Below are positions 53,076-61,849 of a DNA stretch of 64,000 nt, piece by piece (positions within the stretch are counted from its first letter, which is position 1; every line of letters begins with the position of its first letter). Source of the DNA: Paenibacillus sp. FSL R5-0345. GTDB lineage: Bacteria > Bacillota > Bacilli > Paenibacillales > Paenibacillaceae. The notes under the pieces are model-generated. The model was not told where the DNA came from. It did not search any database and was given only the letters and a program-made list of their open reading frames with translations. The position numbers and the translations under genes were made by a program. The stretch is from positions 930,001 to 994,000 of the forward strand of contig NZ_CP009281.1 in the NCBI RefSeq assembly GCF_000758585.1. The letters are read 5' to 3'.

Positions 53076-55071
53076 TAGCAGTGTTTTTCGTCAAAACTTC
53101 CGCCAGCACGGTTGGATAGGGATTATATATGCACTTGGCTTATTGTTCGCACTTCCATTGCAGCTCTTCATGAGCAACAATCCAAATGCAAAGCCGCAGG
53201 AAATTGATCATTTATTTCGAATCGCTGGTAGTGTGCAAGCATTGTTCATTATTACGATCCCTGTTGCGGCCGGACTATTCTTATTCAGATACCTTCAGGC
53301 GAAATCACCCTCAGATCTTTGGCATAGCTTGCCTTTACGCAGAGAGCATTTATTTACAGCTCATCTGACAAGTGGACTTACCTTACTGTTGCTACCGGTT
53401 TGGTTAACTGCTGGGGTGGTTGCGGTTGTTAAGTCATGGAGTGGTAATTTTTATATTTTTCAGGGCGCAGATATTTGGCAATGGTGTATCACAGTTAGTA
53501 TTCTGACTTTGTTTCTCTTCTGCTTTAGTGTTTTTGTGGGAATATGCACAGGTCAATCTATTCTTCAGGGAATTATCATTTATATTTTGCTTATTCTGCC
53601 TGCTGTACTGATCTCATTAATCAATAGTCATTTAGCCATGTATCTTTATGGTTATGCGAATGCAAATGTAAACTTACGTGATTCTAGTTTGCAGATGTGG
53701 TCTCCGTTTGTTCATATTGTATATTATTATACCGGCAAACCATTCTCCAATACAGAATTATGGGTTTATGGTGTATTGTCACTTTTGTTTATTGGATTAT
53801 CCTATCTTTTATACCGTAAACGTAATACGGAAAAAGCCGGTCAGGCTATCGCTTTTGGATATTTCAACCCGCTGTTTAAAGCAGGGGTTATGTTATGTGC
53901 CATGCTTATTTCCGGTAATTATTTTGCGCAAATGAAGCAACAGCAAATGGGCTGGGTGATTAGTGGATATGCCATTGGAGCCATTATTGGTTATATTGCT
54001 GCAGAAATGATTATTCGGAAAACTTGGCAGATTATGACGCGTAAAGTGGTAGCCGAGTTTGCAGTTTATGCAGTAATGTTAGGGCTGCTTGTGTATATCC
54101 CAGTATCAAGTGTTACCGGGTATGAAGCTAGAGTGCCTTCTAGTGATAAGATTAGCGGTGTTTATATGGGATCTAACTATCGGATGTATACCCCAACGGA
54201 TGATTTATACACTACACCCTATATGGGGCAGGACCCATTTTCCAATAATAAAGATTATATAGAAGCTGTCCGTAAACTTCATCAAGCGGTAGTTGCAGTA
54301 CGCCCAGAGCTTAACTCACAACAATACGTTTATGAATATTTTACTCTGGCCTATCAATTGGAGAACGGTGACAAGCTAGTGAGGGAATACTGGATCCCTA
54401 ATAAGGGGTTTGAATCAGAGCTCAAGGCGGTTAAGGATACCGAAGCTTACAAGTATGAAAAGTATAATTTAGCTCTCTTAGACAAAGACCTGGATTATAT
54501 GTGGGTTACTAACAGGAATAAAAAAGTAGCCATCTCTGATCCTCGGGAAATTTCAGAGCTAAAAGAGATTATCAAACGCGAAATTTCGAATATGTCCTAC
54601 GAAGTACAGATAGATAAGGTCGGGAAACCTGATGTGGCTGGTATCCAAACAGAGGTAAAGGTAAAAGAGGAAAGTAATCAGCCATCTTCAAGTTATGGTT
54701 ATTATTATCCGTGGAAGTCATCTTTTCATGAGTTAGAGAAATGGATGATTGATAAAGGATATGCGGATAAAATCCGGACAACCGCTGAAGATATACAATC
54801 GGCAGAGATAATAAAAGATGACTTTATGGATAAGCAAACACCTAAGAATCCTACCAGTCCTGAACAAAGAGTAGTGCTTGCACGTGAAAAGAATCGTACA
54901 GTTGTTACGAAGGATAAGACGCTATTAGGGGATATTTTAGATCAACGTTTCAATTATGGAGTAGAGAATGGCAACTATCTTGTGAAATTGCTATACAAGG
55001 AGGGTTATAGTGATTTCGTAATGTTAAAAGCATCGGAAATGACGTCCGAATTGAAGGCATTACTAAAATAA
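53050..55071 (+). CDS. Large ABC exporter permease
   Basis: 673 residues from ATG 53050 (MTRSRYYFN), ten bases after GGGGG; the frame is open slightly further upstream inside the ATPase gene. The N-terminal half has eight or more hydrophobic helices (about 20-355). The C-terminal 310 residues are a soluble, charged region with many Tyr/Lys/Asp (KYEKYNLALLDKDLDYMW), unlike a typical two-component ABC permease. The large soluble tail is probably outside the membrane and may bind substrate. It is the last gene of the GntR operon. Confidence 0.88.
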   Translation: MTRSRYYFNSSVFRQNFRQHGWIGIIYALGLLFALPLQLFMSNNPNAKPQEIDHLFRIAGSVQALFIITIPVAAGLFLFRYLQAKSPSDLWHSLPLRREHLFTAHLTSGLTLLLLPVWLTAGVVAVVKSWSGNFYIFQGADIWQWCITVSILTLFLFCFSVFVGICTGQSILQGIIIYILLILPAVLISLINSHLAMYLYGYANANVNLRDSSLQMWSPFVHIVYYYTGKPFSNTELWVYGVLSLLFIGLSYLLYRKRNTEKAGQAIAFGYFNPLFKAGVMLCAMLISGNYFAQMKQQQMGWVISGYAIGAIIGYIAAEMIIRKTWQIMTRKVVAEFAVYAVMLGLLVYIPVSSVTGYEARVPSSDKISGVYMGSNYRMYTPTDDLYTTPYMGQDPFSNNKDYIEAVRKLHQAVVAVRPELNSQQYVYEYFTLAYQLENGDKLVREYWIPNKGFESELKAVKDTEAYKYEKYNLALLDKDLDYMWVTNRNKKVAISDPREISELKEIIKREISNMSYEVQIDKVGKPDVAGIQTEVKVKEESNQPSSSYGYYYPWKSSFHELEKWMIDKGYADKIRTTAEDIQSAEIIKDDFMDKQTPKNPTSPEQRVVLAREKNRTVVTKDKTLLGDILDQRFNYGVENGNYLVKLLYKEGYSDFVMLKASEMTSELKALLK

Positions 55072-55118
55072 GGTAAGGGATAGTGGTAGGTAGAAGACTA
55101 CAGAGAAAAGACTACTGG

Positions 55119-55148
55119 TTGACAGAAACTGGATAGTTAGATTATGCT
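55119..55148 (+). promoter_or_regulatory. Sigma-A promoter of the RNA-repair operon leader
   Basis: TTGACA (55119-55124), an 18-base spacer, TATGCT (55143-55148). The start point near 55155 would give a leader of about 290 bases before the first repair gene. Confidence 0.6.
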
Positions 55149-55213
55149 TTTGGAGATGTGTTAGGTAATAAATGGAACTGAGTGTATACAAAATGATCAG
55201 GGGGTAAGGACAG

Positions 55214-55336
55214 ATGAATGAGAATATGAATAATCAGCTTTCGTTTTCGTATAATGTTTTTTCATATGTTCGTCCATCTCTCACCTTGGCTTACAGGTCA
55301 ACCTCAGAACCAGTGTATTCATTTCCGGTTAAATAA
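55214..55336 (+). CDS. Candidate 40-residue leader peptide upstream of the RNA-repair operon
   Basis: An ATG at 55214 preceded by AGGGGGTAAGGACAG begins a 40-codon frame (MNENMNNQLSFSYNVFSYVR... ending SFPVK) that stops at 55336. It lies after a good promoter and before an intrinsic terminator, so it may be a regulatory leader rather than a structural protein. It is rich in Asn, Ser, Tyr and Val without a clear run of one amino acid. Translation is not shown by sequence alone. The rest of the gap 55072-55447 holds the promoter and terminator. Confidence 0.45.
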   Translation: MNENMNNQLSFSYNVFSYVRPSLTLAYRSTSEPVYSFPVK

Positions 55337-55383
55337 CATTTCATTATTACCCGGTAAATATAACTGTAATCAGGTTGAAGCCC

Positions 55384-55415
55384 GACCATGGACGATGGAG
55401 TCCGTGGTCTTTTTT
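55384..55415 (+). terminator. Leader terminator before the RNA-repair genes (attenuator candidate)
   Basis: GACCATGGAC (55384-55393) pairs with GTCCGTGGTC (55400-55409) through ten bp, then TTTTTT. It sits 33 bases before the nucleotidyltransferase start and 48 bases after the leader ORF. Its 5' arm also matches leader bases 55270-55277 in antiparallel (eight bp), a possible antiterminator. Confidence 0.75.
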
Positions 55416-55447
55416 GCATATTCAGAAGTTAAAAGGGAGGAATTAAG

Positions 55448-56251
55448 ATGAAGGGAATTCATCAATCGGTCATTCAGCAGCTTCGGACTATCGAATCTGA
55501 AGAAAATGTTCGCATTCTGTATGCGTGTGAATCGGGTAGCCGGGCCTGGGGGTTTCCATCCAAGGATAGTGATTATGATGTTAGATTCCTATACATACGG
55601 AGACCTGAGGCGTATTTATCCATTTTTAAGCACAGAGATGTAATAGAGCGGCCGATCAGTGAGATGCTTGATATTAACGGTTGGGACTTGAAGAAGGGGC
55701 TTAATTTATTTCGAAAATCAAACCCACCACTGCTGGAATGGCTAGAGTCCCCTATCCGCTATGAAGAGAAATACGCTGTAGCCGAAAGGATCCGTGCACT
55801 CTCACCACAAAGCTTTTCGCCAAAATCATGTATTTACCACTATTTGAACATGGCGCGGGGAAATTACCGGGATTATCTGCAAGGCAGTGAGGTTAAGATT
55901 AAGAAATATTTTTACGTATTAAGACCACTCTTAGCATGCGCTTGGATTGAAAAATATAACGAAGTGCCACCACTCGATTTTAACATTCTTGTACAGGATC
56001 TGATTCCGCATGGTTCTGAATTACAGGAAACCGTACAGAACCTGTTATCTCGCAAAATGTCAGGTGAGGAACTAAATCTGGAGCCGCGCTTGGATGTAAT
56101 CAACATGTACTTGGAGGAACGAATTGTTCATTACGAGGCGGTTGCTTCTGCTTTTGAACAGAGCGTAGGTGTTATGGATGAAGCGTTAGATGACTTGTTC
56201 CGATCAGCACTGATAGAGGTCTGGGGGGAAACGGGGCAGTGGAGCTGGTAA
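55448..56251 (+). CDS. YcgL-like nucleotidyltransferase of the RNA-repair operon
   Basis: 267 residues. The polymerase-beta-type nucleotidyltransferase core is recognisable: GSRAWGFPSKDSDYDVRFLY carries the G-S glycine loop and two metal aspartates. The rest is helical, including NGWDLKKGLNLFRKSNPPLLEWL, a block typical of the COG3541 (YcgL) group. These proteins are thought to transfer nucleotides, but the target is unknown. AAAGGGAGGAATTAAG precedes ATG 55448. It is the first gene of an operon with Hen1, Pnkp, KptA and Mug, so a role in RNA end repair or tagging is likely. That is inference. Confidence 0.88.
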   Translation: MKGIHQSVIQQLRTIESEENVRILYACESGSRAWGFPSKDSDYDVRFLYIRRPEAYLSIFKHRDVIERPISEMLDINGWDLKKGLNLFRKSNPPLLEWLESPIRYEEKYAVAERIRALSPQSFSPKSCIYHYLNMARGNYRDYLQGSEVKIKKYFYVLRPLLACAWIEKYNEVPPLDFNILVQDLIPHGSELQETVQNLLSRKMSGEELNLEPRLDVINMYLEERIVHYEAVASAFEQSVGVMDEALDDLFRSALIEVWGETGQWSW

Positions 56252-56293
56252 ATCAGAATTTCAATAATTGTTAATTAAGGAGAGGTGAAGTTT

Positions 56294-57676
56294 ATGCATT
56301 TGATCATCAAGGCGACAGGTGCAGGGGCGGGGATGTTGTCCCACCTGTTGGCCAAAAACCCGCATAATTTATATGACAGGAGCGATAAAGAAGCTAGAGT
56401 GCGCATAGTGTTCACCACCGCTTCCGACGAAGAGACAGAGGCTGTTATCTATGTCACACCTGATCCAATTGCTCTAGTCAAAGGAAATGCTTCTCATAAT
56501 GACATCACACAATATATAAACGACCGGGAGTTTGTTACGAGCAGCCGCTTCTGCTCCTATATCCGTCCAGCGCTAGGTACAGCTCTTAACGGAAAGCCTA
56601 AGGAGGCAATTCTGCCTTGGGTAGATCACAAATTCCAATTGGAACTGTCCTTTGGACCGGTAGCATCGAACTTGCCTGATCATACGATTGAGGAATTATT
56701 TCATGCGCTTGGTTACAAGCTTGAGCTTGAAAGAGGAGATGCAGTGTATTCTTTTGATTTAAAAAGCCGAAGTTTTGCTCGATACATTAAGCTGCGGGGA
56801 GAGCAGACGCTGCAAACGGCCCTCCGTCAATTGTTCATCCTGATTCCGGCATTGGATGATGATAAGCATTATTTTATTAGTGATGATGAGATCGAAAAAA
56901 TCAAGCGTTACGGTGAGGGGTGGCTGGATAGACATCCGTTGCGTGCGTTAATTCTCAAACGGTCACTACGATTTGCTAATCTTATTAAGCAATTTGATGG
57001 TGATGAACCAGACTCTTTTTCTGAAAAGGTGCCTGTTACTCCTGCTGAGATTTCAGCTGAGCCTAAAGTCAGATTAAATGATCTGCGTTATGCGGCGATT
57101 GCGAAAGTAGTTGAAGGAATGGACTTCAAGAGTAGTATCGTCGATTTTGGTTCCGGTGAAGGAAAGCTTTCGGCAAGACTCGGCAGTGTGCCTGGTGTAA
57201 AGCAGATTTGGGCGGTTGAACCTTCCGCTAACTCACAGCTGCGAGCAATGGATCGCTTCTCGAAGCTTGAAGATCGGGCCGGAGTTACAGTACCAACGCC
57301 AGTTACCGGCTCTTTGTTTTACTTCGATGAATCGCTGCGGAACAAGGATATCATGATTCTATGTGAGGTTATTGAGCATATCGACGAATTTAGACTGACT
57401 CGAGTGATGGAGACCATTCTGGCGGAATATTGTCCTAAGGTATTAATTCTGACAACACCGAACAAGGAGTATAACGAGGTGTATGAGATGGATTCGGAAG
57501 AAATGCGGCATGGAGACCACCGGTTTGAGTGGGGACGAGCAGAGTTCTCAGCTTGGTGTAACCTCTGGACGAGCTCCTTTGATTATTCGGTTAATTTTAA
57601 AGGGATTGGCGAAGCTTCGGACACTTTTGGATACCCGACGCAGATGGCGATATTTAGTAGGAAGGAGACGTTGTAA
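56294..57676 (+). CDS. hen1: Hen1-type RNA 3'-terminal ribose 2'-O-methyltransferase
   Basis: 460 residues from ATG 56294, with AAGGAGAGGTG upstream. The N-terminal 240 residues match the bacterial Hen1 N-domain, starting MHLIIKATGAGAGMLSHLLAKNP in character (it aids ligase activation in characterised systems). The methyltransferase domain has the SAM site VDFGSGEGKL (about 283-292), EVIEHIDEF (metal-binding Glu/Glu/His) and MRHGDHRFEW (metal histidine). It methylates the 2'-OH at the repair end so that the healed RNA is not cut again. Its stop overlaps the Pnkp start by one base (TAATG). Confidence 0.95.
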   Translation: MHLIIKATGAGAGMLSHLLAKNPHNLYDRSDKEARVRIVFTTASDEETEAVIYVTPDPIALVKGNASHNDITQYINDREFVTSSRFCSYIRPALGTALNGKPKEAILPWVDHKFQLELSFGPVASNLPDHTIEELFHALGYKLELERGDAVYSFDLKSRSFARYIKLRGEQTLQTALRQLFILIPALDDDKHYFISDDEIEKIKRYGEGWLDRHPLRALILKRSLRFANLIKQFDGDEPDSFSEKVPVTPAEISAEPKVRLNDLRYAAIAKVVEGMDFKSSIVDFGSGEGKLSARLGSVPGVKQIWAVEPSANSQLRAMDRFSKLEDRAGVTVPTPVTGSLFYFDESLRNKDIMILCEVIEHIDEFRLTRVMETILAEYCPKVLILTTPNKEYNEVYEMDSEEMRHGDHRFEWGRAEFSAWCNLWTSSFDYSVNFKGIGEASDTFGYPTQMAIFSRKETL

Positions 57677-60297
57677 TGACTATAGAAGAACAAAAAGAAA
57701 GGCAGCGAACCATTCCTTTTCCACATGCAGGAATTATTGTATTGGTCGGTCCATCCAATAGTGGGAAGACTACTTTACTGCGGAGATTAGTCGATGAAGG
57801 AACGCTATTGCAGACTGAAATTGTCTCGTCAGACGATTACCGTACTATGCTTGGTGACACTGATTTTATGGAGTGGAAGAATCGTCCTCGCGAGGAAGCG
57901 GATATTATTTTTAATGATTATCAGTTGCTCTCGAGTTTAGCATTTGAAGCAATGAATTCAACGATTGCCATGCGCTGTCGACTAGGGAAGCTGACAGTAG
58001 TGGATGCTACACATCTGCAAGAGGAATACCGTAAGCAATATTTAGATTTGGCAGACAAGCATAATGTTCCATGTTTGGCTTGGGTGCTCGATGTTCCAGA
58101 GGAAACGCTGCTGCAGCGGGATGTTCAGCGTGAGCATCCGCGTGGTCGTCAGCGGGTCAAACAACAATATGGTCAGTTCAAGCGTTCGTTGCGCAGCATT
58201 AAGGACGAGGGCTTTACTTCGGCTTATTTTTTGAAACATGCTGAGGAAGTGCTTTTTGAACGTAAGCAGAACCCGCTATGGGTTGAAATCGGCGCAGGGC
58301 TTGATATTATAGGTGACATTCATGGTTGTTACGAAGAGATGATCGAGCTGCTAGAAAGATTGGAATATGCGGAAGACGAGCAAGGACTGTACAAACATCC
58401 CGAGGGCAGGCTGTTAGTTTCTGTGGGTGATGTGATGAGCAGGGGACCTGAATCGCTGAAGACGATGAGGTTCTGGAAAAAGCATGTAGATGCTGGAATC
58501 GCCCGCATGATCGACAGTAACCATGGCTGGAAAATCGCCCGTTACTTAGACGGACGTAAAGTTACATTGAGTCATGGAGACGAGAATATCGCCGCTGAGC
58601 TGGAGGCATTTGCACTAGAAGCAGGCGATGAGGAAGCAACAAGGCTTAGGGAGGAACTCAAACAGTTTCTATTGTTCGCACCTAGTCATCTAGTGTTTGG
58701 TCGCAATGGTGTACGACGAGTTGTAGTTACCCATGCCGGAATTTGTGATGAATATATCGGCAAGCAGTCCAAACGGATTCAGGACTTCTGCCGATATGGG
58801 GACACTGATGGAATGGATGGCAAGGGTGCTCCTGTAAGGAAAGAATGGTATGTCGAACACGAATCTGGGGAGATCATCGTCTGGGGGCATGATCCTAGAC
58901 CTTTCCCGACAGTAGTGAAAAATACAGTGAACATTGATCAAGGCGCTGTTTTTGGCGGATCTTTAACTGCGTACCGTTACCCTGAAGGGAAATTTGTTAG
59001 CGTTAAAGCGAAGCGCGATTATGCAGGTGATCCGGATAGTCCGTTAATTCGTTGGGAGCGTGGAAGATTCTCGCCGCCTAACCTGCGTAAATTCGTGGAG
59101 GGATACTCGGTCCAGACTGATCTTTATGGTGAGATCACTGTACGTGGAGAATTTGTTAAAGCAGCGATAGATACGGTTTCCCACTTCACGGTTCCACTAG
59201 AGGAACTGGTTTATATCCCCCCGACCATGAGTCCGCCGCCTTCAGTGTCTATAGATGAGAACTATCTGGAGCATCCGCGTGAGGCTTTTGCTTATTTTCG
59301 CGCACAAGGTGTTAAGACAATGATTGCGGAGAAAAAACATATGGGCAGCCGGGCCATCCTATTGTTATTCCGGGATGAAGAGGCAGCGTTACCGTATGTG
59401 GGCAGGCCGTCGTTAGGCACGATTTATACACGTACTGGCAGAGCTTTTTTTGACAGGGATACTGAATCTGAAGTGTTACGTAGGCTGAACGCGGATCTCG
59501 TGCAGGCGAATTATTTTGCGAAAAATAACACGGATTTGCTGCTCCTAGATGCGGAAATCGTACCGTGGAACTTGAAAGCGCGTGAGCTGATTTCCTCCCA
59601 ATATGCACATGTGGCTGAAGCAGCACTGTTAGATCGGGAGCATCTTTTGGAGAAACTGCGTGAGGCTGAAAGATCAGGGCGAGATGTTACCTCGTGGATA
59701 CAGGAAATGGAGGAGAAGCTCCAGAATGCTCATCTTTTTAAGGAAGCCTTCCAAAAGTATTGCTGGGACGTAAGTGGATTAGAGGGGATTAAGATTGCTC
59801 CCTTCCACACGCTTGCGCATAGCGGACAAACTTTCTTTGTGCACAGCCATCTTTGGCATATGGAGCATAATCGTGAACTAGCGGGGTTGTCACCTTTATT
59901 TATGGAGACTGAATACCGCACGGTATGTAATGAAGCGGACGAGGAACAGATAATCCGTTGGTGGGAAGAGATGACGGAGGATGGGCATGAAGGGATTGTT
60001 ATCAAACCGGAAACATTTATAACACGTAATGGAGATAAGCTGGTTCAGCCTGCACTCAAGGTGAGAGGGCGTAAATATCTGCATATTATCTATGGAATAG
60101 ATTATTTACAGCCGGACAACCTTGTGCGCCTCAAGCAGCGCAAAACGAGCAAAAAAGAACGTCATGCTTTGATGGAATGTGCGCTTAGCCGGGAATCGGT
60201 AGAACGGTTTATTCGAAAAGAACCGATAGAACGTGTACATGAATGCGTGCTTGCTGCGATGTCTCTGGAGTCCGATCCGGTAGATCCGCGGCTGTAG
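57676..60297 (+). CDS. pnkp: Polynucleotide kinase-phosphatase-ligase Pnkp
   Basis: 873 residues in three parts. The kinase (1 to about 195) has P-loop GPSNSGKT (25-32). The metallophosphatase (about 205-445) has GDIHG (213-217), GDVMSRGP (251-258), NH (282-283), THAG (352-355) and GH (404-405). The C-terminal adenylyltransferase/ligase has KHMG, with K554 as the likely AMP-accepting lysine. It heals and seals cut RNA ends with Hen1, typically tRNA damaged by ribotoxins. The phosphatase deviates from the usual GDxxDRG and GNHD/E motifs (see findings). Start overlaps the hen1 stop. Confidence 0.95.
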   Translation: MTIEEQKERQRTIPFPHAGIIVLVGPSNSGKTTLLRRLVDEGTLLQTEIVSSDDYRTMLGDTDFMEWKNRPREEADIIFNDYQLLSSLAFEAMNSTIAMRCRLGKLTVVDATHLQEEYRKQYLDLADKHNVPCLAWVLDVPEETLLQRDVQREHPRGRQRVKQQYGQFKRSLRSIKDEGFTSAYFLKHAEEVLFERKQNPLWVEIGAGLDIIGDIHGCYEEMIELLERLEYAEDEQGLYKHPEGRLLVSVGDVMSRGPESLKTMRFWKKHVDAGIARMIDSNHGWKIARYLDGRKVTLSHGDENIAAELEAFALEAGDEEATRLREELKQFLLFAPSHLVFGRNGVRRVVVTHAGICDEYIGKQSKRIQDFCRYGDTDGMDGKGAPVRKEWYVEHESGEIIVWGHDPRPFPTVVKNTVNIDQGAVFGGSLTAYRYPEGKFVSVKAKRDYAGDPDSPLIRWERGRFSPPNLRKFVEGYSVQTDLYGEITVRGEFVKAAIDTVSHFTVPLEELVYIPPTMSPPPSVSIDENYLEHPREAFAYFRAQGVKTMIAEKKHMGSRAILLLFRDEEAALPYVGRPSLGTIYTRTGRAFFDRDTESEVLRRLNADLVQANYFAKNNTDLLLLDAEIVPWNLKARELISSQYAHVAEAALLDREHLLEKLREAERSGRDVTSWIQEMEEKLQNAHLFKEAFQKYCWDVSGLEGIKIAPFHTLAHSGQTFFVHSHLWHMEHNRELAGLSPLFMETEYRTVCNEADEEQIIRWWEEMTEDGHEGIVIKPETFITRNGDKLVQPALKVRGRKYLHIIYGIDYLQPDNLVRLKQRKTSKKERHALMECALSRESVERFIRKEPIERVHECVLAAMSLESDPVDPRL

Positions 60298-60335
60298 AAG
60301 AATAGAAATGAGTTATGAATTGAGGTAGAAATATA

Positions 60336-60890
60336 ATGTTAAGCAATGCTACAGAAGTGTCGTTAAGCAAATTTATGACTAAATTGCTCCGGCATACTCC
60401 AGAGCAGTATGGCCTTATTTTGGACCCTGAGGATGGTTCCTGTACGTTAGACGAATTGCTGTCCGTGCTTGTGAAGTCTCCTAGATGGTCTGAGGTAACT
60501 GCGGGAGATATTCGGCAAGTGGTTGCAGGCTGTGAGAAGCAACGGATTGAAATTGAAGGTGAACGAATCAAAGCGCGGTATGGGCATAGCCATACGAAAA
60601 TCACTTATGAGCCGGGGACTCCTCCACCTACGCTATATCACGGTACCCACTCTGGTGCGCTTCCTGTCATTATGGAGGAAGGACTCCGACCAATGGGACG
60701 GCAGTATGTTCATTTGTCCGAGGGGACACATTTTGCCAGTCTGGCTGGAAGTCGTAGAGGGAAATTGATTTTGCTGACTGTTGATACGATTAGCGCTGGT
60801 CAAATGGGTGTAACCTTTTATTATGCAGGTAATGAGGTCTGGCTGGCGGCACCAGTTCCGCCTTCCTGTCTTAGTATTTACACCCAATAG
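60336..60890 (+). CDS. kptA: RNA 2'-phosphotransferase (Tpt1/KptA family)
   Basis: 184 residues, the normal KptA length. The conserved Arg-His of the opening SKFMTKLLRHTPEQYGL, LYHGTH, and RQYVHLSEG are present, in keeping with the Arg-His-Arg-Arg catalytic set. The family moves an internal 2'-phosphate from RNA to NAD. This is the product of fungal/plant-type tRNA ligation, and bacterial KptA has few known partners. Here it lies in one operon with Pnkp and Hen1, 38 bases after the Pnkp stop, with GAGGTAG upstream. A repair-linked role is a reasonable inference. Confidence 0.93.
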   Translation: MLSNATEVSLSKFMTKLLRHTPEQYGLILDPEDGSCTLDELLSVLVKSPRWSEVTAGDIRQVVAGCEKQRIEIEGERIKARYGHSHTKITYEPGTPPPTLYHGTHSGALPVIMEEGLRPMGRQYVHLSEGTHFASLAGSRRGKLILLTVDTISAGQMGVTFYYAGNEVWLAAPVPPSCLSIYTQ

Positions 60891-60928
60891 GGAAATAAGA
60901 GCGTTGTTTTGGTAGGAGGTAAAATCAC

Positions 60929-61450
60929 ATGGATGAAATTCCAGATCATTTAGATCACGGACTACAGATCGTATTTATAGGTTTTAACCCGAGTATCCGC
61001 TCAGGTGAAGTGGGGCATCACTACGCAAATCCGCGTAATAATTTCTGGAGAATCTTGCATCAGTCGGGACTTACGCCTCGGTTGTACGACGCTTCTGAGG
61101 ACGGGGAGCTGCTTAAGCTGGGTTATGGTTTTACGAACATTGTTGCTAGGCCTACACGCGGAATCGATGATATTACTCGTGAGGAATATAATGAGGGCCG
61201 CGAATTGCTTCGCTCCAAGCTGGAGTTATATCGCCCACAGGTGGCTTGCTTCGTTGGAAAAGGTGTATATACAGAGTTTAGCCGGAGAAAAAAAGTCGAT
61301 TGGGGATTCCAGGGAGATGTGTCTCCTACGGTAGATGGTGTACGTGAATTCGTCGCCCCCTCTTCCAGTGGATTGGTTAGAATGCCGATGGATGAGATCA
61401 TTGGCATTTACAGTAGATTGGCTGAGTTTACGCAAGAAAGTGACATCTGA
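60929..61450 (+). CDS. mug: Mug/TDG-type mismatch-specific DNA glycosylase
   Basis: 173 residues of the uracil-DNA glycosylase superfamily. The first motif GFNPSIRSGEVGHHYANP and FWRILHQSGL correspond to the Mug GINPG and HHxAxPxNxFW motifs. FTNIVARPTRG is the usual third block, and APSSSGLVRMPMDEII the final one. It should remove uracil or thymine opposite G. AGGAGGTAAAATCAC precedes ATG 60929. It is the last gene of the RNA-repair operon, and links nucleic acid repair on the DNA side. Active-site residues vary across family members, so activity is not certain. Confidence 0.92.
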   Translation: MDEIPDHLDHGLQIVFIGFNPSIRSGEVGHHYANPRNNFWRILHQSGLTPRLYDASEDGELLKLGYGFTNIVARPTRGIDDITREEYNEGRELLRSKLELYRPQVACFVGKGVYTEFSRRKKVDWGFQGDVSPTVDGVREFVAPSSSGLVRMPMDEIIGIYSRLAEFTQESDI

Positions 61451-61745
61451 GATGATGTGATGTGTTTGGATGCGTAGGCAGGGAGTTAAATTTGGGATAT
61501 GAGTAGATACACTGAAGAGAACATTGATTAGCGAACTAAGTAGAGGTGCGATTAGTGGAATCAATGAATTGAGACTTTGCGAGTGTAGCTAACGGACTCA
61601 GGTGTCGTTATTGGAAGGGAATCGTCGACGAATAACGCTTCCTGGGTCAGACAGCCCCAAGGTTAGTTAGATCGGCGTACGCACCACAGCCCAACTTAGA
61701 TCCCGAGGACCATAATAATCCGGATTCTTCAAGTAGCTTCAAACA

Positions 61746-61788
61746 AGAAACGAGCAAGTCTCCATACTGGAAACTTGCTCGTTTTTAT
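61746..61788. terminator. Bidirectional intrinsic terminator
   Basis: Stem AAACGAGCAAGT (61749-61760) with ACTTGCTCGTTT (61774-61785), then TTATT. It ends the mug/RNA-repair operon and, on the other strand, the glycosyl-phosphate transferase gene. The preceding 61451-61745 contains an inverted CGTTATT/AATAACG pair (about 61605-61641) but no gene that I can support. Confidence 0.9.
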
Positions 61789-61849
61789 TACTTCAATGGC
61801 CTTCTTGATGATACTTTGTTTATAACGATATTCCTTCGCTAACAATACA

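Noticed and set aside
55072..55447. T-box riboswitch in the leader of the RNA-repair operon
   Set aside because: A terminator is present but the conserved T-box sequence and specifier-stem features were not found.
55254..55451. 65-codon frame overlapping the leader of the RNA-repair operon
   Set aside because: It runs across the terminator stem and has no ribosome site; the frame at 55214 is the better candidate.
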